Of a DNA stretch of 64,000 nucleotides, positions 25,845 to 38,059 are shown piece after piece. The notes under the pieces were generated by a model. That model was given only the letters and a program-made list of their open reading frames with translations. It made no database searches and was not told the origin of the DNA. Each line of letters starts with the position of its first letter. The stretch's first letter is position 1. A program made the position numbers and the translations under genes. This DNA is from Acorus gramineus (taxonomy: Eukaryota > Streptophyta > Magnoliopsida > Acorales > Acoraceae), in the NCBI GenBank assembly GCA_030737835.1, contig CM060850.1, positions 14,526,068 through 14,590,067 of the forward strand, in the 5' to 3' direction.

Positions 25845-26055
25845 GTTTTTTTTTTATGTCGGAGGGAACCCCCCCGGTGGCTGACCTTACAGTCAAACTG
25901 AGAAGGCTACTTTCGCTTATTTGTCCTAGTCCTACGAAAAATTCTTTTGAATAATTGTCAACAAGCAGATGGGTAAGTCAACACCAAGACTCGAACCCAA
26001 GACCTACTCTTAATACATATAAGCCTGGAACCGTTGCGCTATGATCACTAGGGAC
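25845..26055 (-). repeat. tRNA-derived SINE
   Basis: On the minus strand it reads from a 5' head with TAGCGCAACGG (A-box-like) through GGTTCGAGTCT (B box, plus strand about 25988-25998) to a tail ending in poly(A) (the T run after 25845). Perfect 8-base duplications ACTATGCA flank it (25837-25844 and 26056-26063). Same family as 44185-44356. Confidence 0.85.
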
Positions 26056-26099
26056 ACTATGCATTATTGTACAAGCTTGAAATAGTTATTTGTCTGCAT

Positions 26100-26478
26100 G
26101 AAATGTTTAAGCCCCCATTTGTAGGAAATATAAACTATTATGTGGTGGATAATTATTCTCACATTTTTATGGAGAAAACAATTTTTCATTTGATTGTGTT
26201 TTTAGATTTTTTGTTATTTGATTGACTAAAATAAATTATGGATAAAATGTGAATAAAATATTAATAATAATTTATAAAAGATGAAAAAATAATTTGATAT
26301 GTGAGTCTCTTGTCATAAGAGGTGATGACAATTTGACATATGAGCCCTTTTTATACAAGTAGAATATATTAGATAACAAAATTTCAAGGGGACCTGAAAT
26401 ACTAATATTGGCTTATTATCACCTATTCTAGCATAATTATATCCATGTATTCCTTTTATCCAAATAGATTTGTGGGCT
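26100..26478. mobile_element. Reversed copy of the TGTTTGG family
   Basis: Contains, in reverse orientation, the blocks of the 22855 copy: ATTATTCTCACATTTTTATG, ATTTGACATATGAGCCC and CACCTATTCTAGCATAATTA, bounded on the right by TCCAAATAGATTTG. Confidence 0.5.
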
Positions 26479-26900
26479 CATTCACCCATATTCCAGTCTA
26501 TTTCACATTTATCCTTCCATCCAAACAGGATATAGAAGTCATTATTGTGACATCAAAAGAATGAACATGTTGAAAATGATAATCGATTGTATGGGCCACT
26601 ATTTATCATTGCATCACTATCCACCATCCACCATATCACATAGCCAATGTTGCTCTTACCCAAGGAAACCCCCCATTCACCCTTATTTCAGTCTATTTCA
26701 CTTTTATGATTTATCCTTCCATGCAAACAGGGGAAGAAGTCATTATTGTGACATCAAAAGAATGAACATGTTGAAAATGATAATCAATTATTTTAAAATG
26801 ATTGTATGGACCACTATTTTTTATTGCATCACCATCCACCATCCACCATCCACCATATCACATAGCCAATGTTGCTCTTATCCAAAGAAACCACCCCAAC
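26479..26900. repeat. Tandem duplication of about 200 bp
   Basis: Two consecutive units (about 26479-26675 and 26676-26900) share TTCAGTCTATTTCAC-like starts, AAGTCATTATTGTGACATCA, AATGAACATGTTGAAAATGA and CATAGCCAATGTTGCTCTTA. The second has extra copies of CATCCAC. The open frame across it (26561-26959) is a by-product of the repeat. Confidence 0.8.
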
Positions 26901-26959
26901 CAACCTGCCCATTTAAGTTAATTCTACTGCCTTGTCCCCTCCAAACCCATCCATCATGA

Positions 26960-27734
26960 AATTTTCAATGTGTATTTTTGGGGGTTGCATTATATGTCCA
27001 GTGGTTGGGTGACATTTTCACATGGAGAGAAGGTACTATGAAATCAGGGCCACCATTCCAAGGGATTGTACTTTTGGGTCATTTATCTGTGTGCATAATT
27101 TGGTGTACAAATAAAATTATCTTATCTGAAGTTTTTTTACTCTAACAGTGAAAAGGGGTATGGGCCCATGTACAATGTTGTCATGTTGTTATTGTAATTG
27201 AGCATAGACACACATTACAATGTATGGTGAAATAATCCAGTCTCTCTTTTTGTTTCTTTCTTTCTTAATTTCTTTTGAAACAGTCCAATAAAAAATATCA
27301 TGTCAACCTATCAAGAAATGGATCGATGATATGATATTTTTATTTAAATTTAGTATAAAGGTATGTCATGAAATGTGGTTGATTATTGTTTTGCAAAAAA
27401 ACATGGTGATTAGAAAATATGTGTGTTTGCAATTTTCCATATAGCTAGGATTTAAAAATGTGTAGTATGTTCTTCTCAAAAATGTCATATGAGTGCTTAG
27501 ATGTTTCATTTTTTCAAGTGAAATTGATCACATGCTGGTTGTGATTGTTGCCAATTATCACATCATTTATGTTTAGAAAATATGTTTTAAAATGTACATT
27601 TCTTGAAAAAAATGACTAACACTCAAATATCCTGCTTGGATTAATGAAAAACTAACTATAAATGATTAAAAACAGTGGGGTTTTCACATCTACATTTTTT
27701 TTAGTGAAGGGGTATTAGATAAAATAATGAGCGC
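26960..27734. other. AT-rich intergenic stretch
   Basis: No gene or clear repeat boundary seen. Sequence is AT-rich with short poly(T) runs. Confidence 0.4.
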
Positions 27735-27985
27735 TAATACACTCAGTTTGTAGCCCCACACACTATGATACGTAGTATATATTGTGTTATCATAACATAT
27801 TTGGTTCTATCAGAGTTTACGACGTAATTTTTTTTTTGAAATGATAAAAATATATTATTACATCTCAGTATATACATCATTTTATATAATAGCATGTACT
27901 TCACTGAGAGATTATATGATTTAAAAAAAAAACGGCGTGGGCAACAAATGTCACAAGGTGTTGAACATCATTTTTCTAAAAAAAT
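27735..27985 (-). mobile_element. MITE of the GATACACGTAGTC family
   Basis: Reverse copy containing CACTATGATACGTAGTATAT, TTGGTTCTATCAGAG, ATCTCAGTATATACATCATT and the poly(A) block before GGGCAAC. Ends are not sharply resolved. Confidence 0.5.
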
Positions 27986-28124
27986 ATATATATAATGGGG
28001 AAATCTAAAAAAAAATTCATTTTTACATGAAAATGTGTCACTATGTTCCAATCATGTCCATTGACTAGGTGGTCCTCATTTTAGATAAGAGAAAATAAAG
28101 ATGCATTCAACGTAGATTTAAACA

Positions 28125-28128
<4 letters not shown>

Positions 28129-28206
<78 letters not shown>

Positions 28207-28212
28207 TATATA
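28129..28212. repeat. (TA)n microsatellite
   Basis: About 84 bases of alternating TA, with one G interruption near 28188. It lies 290 bases left of the big Mutator-like element. Confidence 0.95.
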
Positions 28213-28448
28213 ATTGTTTTAGGTATACAGACAAAAATGGAAATAGCTAGATGTAGCAAAACTAATTTAATTGATAAAAATAAGGGCCTAGACAATGGCC
28301 AGCCTTCTTTTTAATCCTATATCTCTACTGAAGGGTATATATATTTGTAAGAGTCCTTTATTGACGTGTATATCTTTGAAATAACAGTAAATATTTCAAA
28401 GACTAAGAAGGGACAGTTTGATGTTTATTCTAATTCTCTTTCTCTTTT

Positions 28449-28516
28449 TGTTGAAATACTCAGAAAAATTAGGGGAAATTAATGTTGAAATACTCAGAAA
28501 AATTAGGGGAAATTAA
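28449..28516. repeat. Tandem 34-bp duplication at the MULE left border
   Basis: The 34-base unit starting TTGAAATACTCAG occurs twice in a row and ends in GGGGAAATTAAT. The second copy contains both the candidate target duplication AGAAAAATTA and the first bases of the element's left inverted repeat. This looks like a duplication across the element boundary. Confidence 0.8.
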
Positions 28517-28640
28517 TTAGAGGTCCCTGGGACACCTGTGTAATAACAATATGTACCTTGACTTTTTCTTGTTTTCTTTAGGTCCCTAAATTAGTGGTAG
28601 TATTTTATTTGGGTCCTTCCATCCAACTTCCATCTATTCT
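28506..28640 (+). repeat. Left terminal inverted repeat of the MULE
   Basis: Pairs with the complement of about 43070-43198. Shared order: TTAATTAGAGGTCCCTGGGA, CACCTGTGTAATAACAATA, CTTGA, TTTAGGTCCCTAAA, GGGTCC. Confidence 0.82.
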
Positions 28641-29338
28641 AGTTATTCCTCTTCCTCTTTTACCTCTAAGTGAACATTAATTTCCTATCTCCCCCAAGCT
28701 CTCCTTCTCCCCCAACCTCTTTCTTTCTTCCCCAAACAACTCAAAAATCTGTCAAACCACCTCCACAAGCTCCCATTGCACCGATCGAGCCCCCAAACAA
28801 TTCCAACCCCCCCACCCCCACCGTCTCCGCGTACCCCACAGCGCCCCTCACCCACCTCCCGTGACCCCAACCCCCCAATCGCGACCCCGACATCATCCCC
28901 TTGAGATATCAATGTATGTTTTTTATAGAATCTTGTTGAAATATTGTATTCATCTTTTTAGCTGTTGTAATGTGGGATGTTTATATGAATGTTCCATAAA
29001 TAAGGAGTTTTCAGAATTTCAAAGTGTAAGAGTGTACACAGTGCACTTATCAGTGTACACATACAATACATGGTATAGTGTTTGGCGCTTGTCCATTTTA
29101 TGTAGTCGTGCATGTTCTACATTTATGAAATTTTTAAAATTTCACTCTTTATATAATTGTGCATGTTCTTGGACTATGAGATTCTCAAAGTGTGAATAAC
29201 AGTGTGCATAGAAAACTTAATAATGTACACTATCAACAATGTTGTGTGTTTTCTAAGCATGCGTGCAGTCCAAATTCATGTCAGTTACATTTTCATATTT
29301 GTAGATTACTTTATTATTGTTCAACAACGGAACCAATC

Positions 29339-30703
29339 ATGGCAGCTTGTACATATATAGGAGATGCAGAGTTGGTTAACATATGTAGAACATCAACATA
29401 TGCTTATATTGTCAATGAATTGGTGGAAAGATGGGGGTTTGATGCGGCCAAAGTCATTTTGAAGTATAGAGTCCCGGGGAAATAAATGATTAAAGTTACT
29501 ATTGGTAACGATAAGGCGGTAGAGAGGATGTACGACATCCATAAGATGTGTGGGGCCATGGTTGTCGAGATATCTGTTACTCTGAATGATGAACAATCCT
29601 ACGATGGAGATGCAGGAATAAGATAAAAAATGACAGCCATTTCATATGAATTTTATTAGTGTACACAAACAGAGATAAAAGTGTGCACACACACATATAT
29701 AATTTTGACACATAAAACAGGAATTCAATGTTATATATATTTTTATACCTAATACATGCCCTCAACAAAATGAATTGCAAGACGTCTAATACAGTCCATT
29801 TGAACATCAATAATACGGCACCTACATCTGGTAGCATGGTCACCCAAGGGGAAGCCATTTGCGGGAGTACGTCAAATGGGATGCTCACACAAGTTTTTGG
29901 GATAACTGCATTTATTCAGTCAATCGACAGTTTGAAGATATTGAAAATTTTCGAATGCAGCTAACCAATTATGCCATAGCACATTCATTTGATTTTCTGT
30001 ACGTGAAGAATGACAAGGTTAGAGTGACTGTTGAGTGTAATATTCCTTCGTATGGATGGAGAGTACATTGCTCGAGAGTAGGGTTGGGCCCTTACTTTCA
30101 AATCAAGACGATGAACAATGTTCACTCATGTGGTGGAGGAATATCAACAAATGGTCATCCTAGAGCATCAAGAAGATGGGTGGGTGAGATTACAAGGAAG
30201 AAGTTTATAGACTCTCCTTTATATCGACCAAGAGATATAGTGAAGGATGTATTTAGAGATTATGGCATCAATTTGCCTTACCATAAGGCATGGCATGAGA
30301 AAGAGGTAGCTTGGAAGGATTTGCACGGAGATGAAACACTTTCATTTGATCATCTCCGTTGTTATGCCACAGCGGTGATGAATACGAATCCTGGTAGCTA
30401 CGTGGAGTTGGAATGCACTCCTAAAGATCATAGATTTAGAAGAGTTTTTATAAGTTTTGGTGCTGTAATTGCTGGCTTTGAGACTGGGTGTAAGCTTATG
30501 TTGTTCTTAGATGGAACATTCTTGAAATCTAAGTACCAATATATTTTGCTTGCGATTATTGCTAAGAATGGGAATGACAGTTTATTTCCATTAGAATTTT
30601 CAGTTGTGGATCAAGAGACAGAAGACAATTGGTCGTGGACATTAACTTGCCTACGAGGGATCATATCTCCAAATCGAACCATGACATTCATTTCTGATAG
30701 GGG
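29339..30703 (+). pseudogene. MULE transposase, truncated
   Basis: Two blocks. 29339-29623 (frame 2) encodes an N-terminal region beginning MAACTYIGDAELV, broken by TAA at 29483. After an interrupted 230 bases, about 29835-30703 (frame 3) encodes a MuDR-type DNA-binding region (YAIAHSFDFLYVKNDKVRV, then WRVHCSRVGLGPYFQIKTMN, HSCGGG) followed by the MULE transposase core (LFLDGTFLKSKYQYILLAII, GNDSLFPLEFSVVDQETEDN, TFISDRGKSL). The first catalytic Asp is in LFLDGT and the second probably in ISDR. A GTAAGAG at 30704 could be an intron donor. The third acidic residue and the SWIM zinc finger are absent downstream, so the gene is 3'-truncated, probably by later insertions. No ATG opens the second block in frame. 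Confidence 0.85.
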
Positions 30704-30939
30704 TAAGAGTTTGTTTGTTTTTGTTATTGTGGAATTTTGGTGGAGCTAACGCACCAAAGAGGTTGAGATTCGTTCTCAGTGTTCTACATGGCTAAGCGTT
30801 TGCGACATTCAAAAATGTTATTTATGTTTAATGGCGATGTGAAAGGCACATTTAAATTGTGATTGTGCATCGTGGTAAATTAATTTTTATTCCTAATGTT
30901 AGGAATGTCTTTAGTCTTGTTGTTGTCATAATTGCCCAT

Positions 30940-31450
30940 TTTGTGTTATACAAGTTAGACCATTTATGGTATGGGACATAAATGGACCTGACTTGTACAA
31001 TTTGGATGGAATTTTTTTGCCTTGGTTTGTTTTTCTTGTCATTGTTGTATGGTATAAGTTAGACTACCTGTGGAATGGGAAATAGTTAGGCCTAGCTTAT
31101 ACAAATGATTGTGTGCAATTTATGTGTATTGTTGCTCTTGTTTGTACTGTATAAGTGAAAGCACCTATAGTGTGGGGCGTAGGTGGGTTTGACCTATACA
31201 GTAATTGTTGTGATTTGTGAATGTCTTGTTGTTTTTGCCTGTATCGTATAAGTTAATCCACTTGTGATTTGGGTCACTGTATATCATAGTAGCACAGCGG
31301 AAGCATTGTGGACCAAGCTTATATGATTGTTTTGTTGTGTTGTCATTGCATGTTGTTTGTTTTGGTATAAGTTGGAATTTCAATGCGGAGCATTGGTGGT
31401 TTTACTTATACACATGTTTGTTTGATTGTTTTTGGCGTATAAGATGGATT
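30940..31450 (+). repeat. Tandem repeat of about 100 bp, each unit a hairpin
   Basis: Five or six diverged units start near 30940, 31045, 31146, 31243, 31360 and 31430. Each opens with a GTATAAGTT-like block and most close with its inverse ACTTATAC (or ACTTGTAC, GCTTATAC), with CCAC/GTGG pairs inside, so each can fold as a stem. The array lies between the MULE fragment and the gypsy purine tract. Arrays like this occur near the 3' end of some plant gypsy elements; whether this one belongs to the gypsy or the MULE is not settled. Confidence 0.7.
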
Positions 31451-31599
31451 CTTATACCATTGTTTGTATTTGTTGTGATTTTCAGAAATGTGTCAGATTC
31501 ATTAACTGACTCATACTTTAATTATTTGAATCTATGAAGAATGATTGTTTTGTTATTATTGGATGTCGTATGTCTTTTATTTTGTGTTTCTCCCTTGAA

Positions 31600-31633
31600 T
31601 TTAGAGGACTAAATTCCTTTAAAGGGGAAAGAA
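31600..31633 (+). other. Ty3/gypsy 3' internal end and purine tract
   Basis: Sequence TTTAGAGGACTAAATTCC followed by TTTAAAGGGGAAAGAA is the usual gypsy junction before a 3' LTR. It supports calling 31634-34116 an LTR in the plus orientation. Confidence 0.7.
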
Positions 31634-34116
31634 TGTAATGTTTCTATTTTTTCAACATTATATATTTGTTTTAAATATATAATGAAAATTTTAATTGAAA
31701 TTAAGTTATTTATTTTTTTTTCAGTTTTGGCAGTGGGCCAAATGGGATCAATTTGATTTATAATTATAATAATTATAAATTGATATTGAAATATTTATTT
31801 TATATTTTTTCAGAGATCTTTATAGTCTCAAAAAGTTTTGGTTGAAATTTGGTGAGATTCGGAGTTCGGGAAATTAGGTTTTTAGGATTTTGTGTCAAGT
31901 TATTGGGCCTAGGGATCTAGTTGCGAATCCAAAAAATCTTTTAATAGCCTTCAGGGACCTGTCGGTAAATCGGATAGGGATCTGGTTGTAAATCGGATGG
32001 GGACCTAGTTGTAAACCCAGAATACTTGAGGGGTCGTTCTGTAATTTTGGTAAAACCCCTTTAAATAGCACGTTTTGGGTTAGGGTTTTCATCCAAATCT
32101 CATAAGGCATGAAGGGTGGTGATGACCTAACCCTACCCGTCGAGTACCACAAGGTGAAATATCATTCTCTATTGACTTTGTTGTTTAATATTTCAATTTA
32201 TTTTGGTTAGGAGATGATTGTGTCAAACGATTATTTGGGGAAGAAGGTTGATGGATTAGGGTTAAGGTTGATTGATTTTAATTAGATGATTATTTGATTA
32301 GATTTCAATGGATCTCAAAGAATTTCTTAAGATCAAATTAGATTTATTGGTTTTGGGATTAAAGGGATATTTTCAGGTTGATTATATACTTGGACGTTAA
32401 ATCGTGTTTTTGACTATGATAGAGTCGTTTATGGGAAAAATGTATTTCATAAATAGAAATAGATTTTGAAAAGATCTTTCCAACGAAATTCGGAGTTACA
32501 GGTAGAATGTTATGAATTTTCAAATATTTCTGTGCAGTGTCTTTGAATTCAAATATTTAGCTTCATGACCAGGTTTGTTGAATTTTAGAGATTAAAGGGA
32601 TCCCAAATGGATGTTTAATGAGTATAATTTGATTTGTGGGTTTTGATGATTTTATTGATCTTGGTGACTCAAATTGGATCTTAAATCGATAATTTGGTTT
32701 AGTGTGATCAATGAATATTAATTGGATATTATTGTTATTTGGATGTAAATTGGTTGAGTTAAGTTATTTGGATCATTGGAGTTGTAGTGGAGCCTTATTG
32801 GATTTGTCTAAATATTTATTCAAGGATTGATCGATTATGTGGGCCTTATGAAATAAATGGATACTGATTATCGGATCATTGTGAGTATATGAATATTTTA
32901 ATATTTATTCGGAGTTGGGATTTTCGTTAGGCCTTTGAGGTGAGTTGCGGATTGTAGGTCTATTAGGTATGGGCTTTTGGGATTATTGGGCCTAGTGTTG
33001 TTATAAGTTGGTTGTCAGTTGTTTGGGTCATAATTGAATAGTTTCTGATTTATTATTGTATAATTATTATGCTAGGTTATCCATGTGCGAGTGTGTGGCG
33101 TTCATGCACGTGCATCGGGTTGTATTGTGTAGACTAGAGGTGAGTGGGTTTAGTCTCTTATGTAGTTTTCAAACTACCTATACTGTATATCATTCCGCAT
33201 CATGATTAGTTTATGTATACAACTGTTATTTTGTGTAAGGAGTATTTGAGCATGTCATCATGATAGACATGAGGTGATTATTTTATATATGTCTCATATG
33301 ATTTTGGATATTATATTATATTATATTGCATGGTGGAGCAGTTGGAGTGTGAGTAGTTGATCATGCATGCATATCAATGTTCTGTGTGACATCATCTACG
33401 TGACATCGTCTGTGTGACACCGGTCTGCGTGACCATAGTCCAGTGGGACCCTGTCTGCATGACACCGATCTGCGTGACCAGGCTCTAGATGGAGTACCTT
33501 TTTGGCTGCGTGCCGTACGGGCATGCGTGTCCGTTGCATCATACGCATCATGTAGTATAGTGCTTGTGAATTTTATGGTTATTCTTCTAAAGAGATGCAT
33601 TGTTATTTTACAAGTTTAGTACGACTTACACATGTTTTTCTTATTATGATATATTATGTTTTGCGTGACTCACATTCTATAACTCTGCTATTTTTAAAGT
33701 TATTATTAACGGGACGCCATAGGTCCATTCACTGAGCGTGTGGTTGCTCACCCCTCCTTTTTCCCATCTTTCATATTAAAGGCTTATTAGAGTGGTGGAT
33801 CTCATGTAGTTGTGAATGAGATCACGTTTTTTAGAAGGCTAGATTTTGCATAAAAGGTGTTGATCATTTCTTTGGCATGTAGAGGACTCGAATATATGAT
33901 AGTATGGTGATATTTAGAATTCAGTCATTCCCGATATATATCGAATTTGTATTGGATTTTAGCCTTGACAATTGATGTATAAAGTATGGCGATGTATTCT
34001 TATGTTCTCCAGATAAAAGGAAAGAAAAAAAAATAGAACTTTGATATTCGAATAATTTAATTAACGCAACCGGATTTCACGCTTCAAAATGGAGTCGTGA
34101 ATTAGGGGGCGTTACA
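31634..34116 (+). mobile_element. Unpaired Ty3/gypsy LTR, 2.5 kb
   Basis: Runs TGTAATGTTTC to GGGGGCGTTACA, a TG...CA LTR of 2483 bases directly after a gypsy purine tract. A likely promoter is CCTTTAAATAG near 32060. No second copy exists in the window, and upstream internal sequence has no recognisable pol, so the element is a 3' remnant. It adjoins CACTA-type DNA at 34117. Short GC-richer sub-repeats (CTGCGTGACC, TGCGTGACACCG) lie at 33390-33490. Confidence 0.7.
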
Positions 34117-34189
34117 ATTAGCGACAACCACTGACCGTCGCTAAATCTTTACTTGCTAGTAATCTGTTTACCTTATTAGCGACGGCCAC
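34117..34189. mobile_element. CACTA-type fragment, left of the gypsy insertion
   Basis: Short subterminal repeats ATTAGCGACAACC, CGTCGCTAAAT and TTAGCGACGGCCAC match those at 42716-42864, to the right of the gypsy element. The two pieces are one CACTA-like sequence split by the insertion at GCCAC. Confidence 0.7.
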
Positions 34190-37100
34190 TGTCACGCCCC
34201 AGGGCGGCCAACCCCGGGACGCGGCAAATGTATATATCATATCAGAAGCCTACACAGGAGGTCAATAATATATATCATACACAGACAACTAGAATGACAC
34301 ACATGCAACAAAAGGGGCTGACATGATATATACACCAAATGCGGAAGCAAAAGACTGAATCTGTGAATAAACATTCTACAGACTCGATACTCAATCATCT
34401 GTCCTGTGAAAGCCAATATACACCAATACTACTGAATATATACAACACGTGCTCAGCACGGAAATAAGATACATACAGCCAAGAAAAGGGATGCTGATAG
34501 CCTCTGGTACTCGCAGACGTAGCGCTGCTCCGCTACTGAAGAAATCCCTCGGAAAGCTCCAACTGCTGCTCCGGCTCCAGCTCAGGCTCAGTGACCACTG
34601 GGGAAAAACATGTGCGAGGGGTGACCCACACGCTCAGTGAACAGCACAACCCACGCATCACAGATAATATTTACCAATATTCCATTATTTTATCCAGCCA
34701 TCAATACATAACAACAAAATCCAGTGGTTCGTACTTCGCCGAACCACCACACCCTCACCCTCACCCATCAATGGGTGACATAGGCTATTGGGACTGATAA
34801 TCATCTATTCACAAATCCAGTAGGTCGCTCATCGCCAACCCACTACACCCTCACCCTCACCCATCAATGGGTGACATAGGATTTTGGGACTGACTAGGCT
34901 GTTGGTCACCCTTGGTCCACCGATAGTCTCTCCCTCCACTCCGTAGGCCGCCTGGTCTACTCCCACATTCAGCACAGTCCGTAACCAAATCAGGAGGTGC
35001 CTACTAATGGGAGCCCTCTGTCAGGAAGGCCCTGTCTAACGCTGGGGGTAGCCTCTACCGAATCCAACGCAGGGAACAGAACAGCCTATCCATACGCATA
35101 TGATCCACTCGGATCCGCCAACTACATATCATTACAACTCAAATGTCATGAATTCCTCTGAATTCAACCAGGTGCATCATCAAGATGCGGGAACATGTAC
35201 AAAAATCAGTAAGGCTGGAATATCATTGGGGGAAAGAAACTCGGAAGGGCGGCGTGAGTTCCCGTTATAGGATACCCCGACAACCAAACAAGGAACACGG
35301 AGTACCCTAACCCGGGTCTCACCGCTGCCCTTGCAAGGCCCCTCCCCTATAATATCTACCAACTATACTAATAATTATACCAATCATACAATCATTACAT
35401 ATAATATTATTGGGACTAGAACCTTGGGAGGGCAGCCCGAGGCCCCGATACAGGACATCCCGACAACCAAACAAGGAACACGGAGTACCCTAACACGGGT
35501 CTCAGCGTTGACCTCGCAAGGCTCCTCCCTATAATATTATCCTAAGGCATGCGATCTAACAGATACTAGCATTTAATTTAATAATTAAACTAGTAGGACG
35601 CATGCATAGGCCGGGGTTTCCTAGCATGAAAACCAGGGGACATACTGCATGGCTCATACGCATATCCTATGGGTGCAAGTCCCTAACATAAAAGCCTAGG
35701 GTAGCATGCATTCTACACATCATTCACACAAGCATGGATTACATATTATTTGCAGGTAATATTTATCCATGTCGCCCCAGGAGAGGTCGGTATACGCCCA
35801 AGTGCGTATAACACCTCTCTACTGGGTTGGATTGTCCCACTCACCCGAATCGGGGTCGTCGCGCGACCGTCCGTCTAGATCTGCAAGACAGACAATCAAT
35901 ATGGTGAGTTAAAATCCATAAATACTACAAAATACATAAACCCACAATTAAACTCCCAACACTCGGGCAAACGTGCATACGACCCGCACGCACGCTAGCC
36001 CGAGCACTCCGACAACCCCCCGCACGGCCGGCCACCACCCGCACGGCCACCCGACCGTCCGAACGCGCCGCCGCGCCTCAGCCCGCGCACTCCGCGCACC
36101 GCCCGGGGCCCCGCGCGTCCACCGAGCCCAGCCGCGGCAGCCCGCACGCGCCCCGCACGCCGTGTGCACGCTCCACGCCCCGCGCGCGCCCCGCGCGCAC
36201 CTCCGCCGCTCCGCCGCGCCCCGCGCACGCCTCGCGCACGGCTCCTCCCCCGCGCCTCCTCCGCGCGCGCCCCAGCACCCAAGCGCTCCGCTCAGCACCT
36301 CCGCCAGCACCTCCGCGCGCACCTCGCGCGTCCAGCACCTCGGCCAGCACCTCCGTGCGCGCCCAGACCAGCGCCCAGACCAGCTCGCCATCAGCCCCTC
36401 GCGCACAGCACCACCCGAGCAGCTCGCACGCCTCGCACCGCCGCGACCAGCTCCCCCGAGCGCACGCCCGCGCGCACGCTCGCGCGTACGCACGCCCAGC
36501 CGGCTCCTGCTCGTTGCCTGTGCAGCCTGAGGCCCCCAGCCCATCCAGCGCGCCCAGCACGACCAGCCCCACGCACCAGACCCGCGCACACTCCGCGCAC
36601 ACGCCGCGCGCACGCACACTCGCGCACGCACGCGCGCATGCCCGCGCGCGCCCGGCCTGTGCCCTGCCTGGCCGCTGCCGCTGCTCCCTGCTGCCCGACA
36701 GTCCCCCAGCCTGCCGAGCGCCTCCAACCACCTCTCCCACTGCCCCGACCACTTCCAACCACCTCTGACCACCCTCTGACGACCCCCACCGCCTCCAACC
36801 ACCTCCCAAACACAAAACCCTCCCCTAGCAATCATCTAGACAAGAAATGAGAGGGAAAAGAGGCTTACCGAGGGGAGGAGGAGGTGTCCGGTGGATCTCC
36901 ACGCGCCGAAACCTTTCCCACAAGCCTTCTCACGCCCCGATCTATCACGGCCTTTGATTTGGCTCGAAACAGAGGAGAGAGAGGGGAGGTCGGGGAGGCT
37001 AGGATCGTCGGAATTCGGATTTGAAGACACCGGAGCGTAGATCGGGACCCGATCTACACTTCCCGTGCTTTAGGTTTTTGGTTTTGAGGGGTGTAGGGGG

Positions 37101-37456
37101 CTCGAACGGAAGAAAATCGGAGAAGAGGAGAGAGAGAGGCTAGTCGGGAAGATGATGAATAGTGACGAGATATTTTTGATTCCTTTTAAGTAGAGCGCGA
37201 CTTAAAATACCCGGATACGTCCCGGAACTGCGAAATTTTCGTGAACGATGCCGGAATTCAATGAAATTTTCGTGAGAGGTCTAAAATGGCACCAGGACAC
37301 CAAATATGCAGTTAGATTTTCAATCGGAGTCCTCTAGCTCAGACGATAGCTAACAGTCTGAAATTATGCGGTTCCGACCAAAAACCCTAAAAATTTTTAA
37401 AACTGCCAGGACGCTCTAACGGTTACCAGCAGGCTAAAAGTGACACAAATATAACA
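34190..37456 (-). repeat. Gypsy LTR, left copy (element 3' LTR)
   Basis: Contains an extreme CpG-rich block at about 35970-36830, tandem copies of an ACCCTCACCCTCACCC / CATCAATGGGTGACATAGG unit (34740-34890), and two copies of a unit containing GACAACCAAACAAGGAACAC (35280-35540). Long stop-free frames in the CpG block are compositional. Confidence 0.95.
35970..36830. other. CpG-dense island inside the gypsy LTR
   Basis: About 860 bases dominated by CGCGC, GCGCAC and CCCGCGC motifs, in an otherwise AT-rich window. The right LTR repeats it at about 41195-42055 with an extra 33-34-base tandem unit near 41560. All six frames are nearly stop-free and give Ala/Arg/Pro-rich translations, expected from composition. 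Confidence 0.9.
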
Positions 37457-38059
37457 TTCTTCCCCCCTTAGGAAATTTTGTCCTCAAAATACGCAAAAAC
37501 ATCTAGGAGGGGAAAAGATGCGTCACACCTGGCATCCCTTGAGCTCCTAAGTGTCCTTAACACCGGAACGGTGCTGCCATCGCACCTCGACCAACTGGAC
37601 GGTCTTGGTGCAGAGCCTCCTCACGCGGCGGTCCATGATCTCAATCGACTGCTCCACGAATGACTGTCCGGCTCAGAGACGAGCGGCTCGAACGGGATGA
37701 CGTGAGCAGGATCGTGGACACCTTTACCCAACTGCGAACCCACCACTCCAAGACGGAGAGGTAAGAATTGGCGCTGAGGTGAGCCTCCGAGCAAACTCCA
37801 GGAAGCTCTCCTCGCAAGACGGGGACCACTCGAACCGGACATCCTTCCGAGTAAGGCGGTTAAGAGGAACAGCTATCTTCGAGAGACCCTCGTCAAGCTT
37901 CCTGCAATAACTTGCCAAACTCCGGAAGCTCCGAATCCTAACAGGGTTCGACGGTCGACGCCAATATGACGCGACGAGCGTCTTGCCCGGGTCCACAGAT
38001 ACACCTTTACCAGAAATCACCCAGCCCAAAAGGCCTTAACCTCTACCCACAACTCACAC

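Noticed and set aside
29192..29485. Long frame upstream of the MULE ATG starting at 29192
   Set aside because: Only the part from 29339 fits the MULE N-terminal region; upstream codons show no similarity, and the frame begins in AT-rich leader-like DNA.
30940..31450. The hairpin array as a CRISPR-like or tRNA cluster
   Set aside because: Units are about 100 bp, diverged throughout, have no tRNA A/B boxes or cloverleaf, and sit next to a gypsy purine tract.
35948..36850. Long open frames of 137-295 residues on both strands in the left gypsy LTR
   Set aside because: All frames are open because the DNA is CpG-rich with few A/T-containing stops. Translations are Ala/Arg/Pro low-complexity, and the same happens at 41175-42108 in the other LTR.
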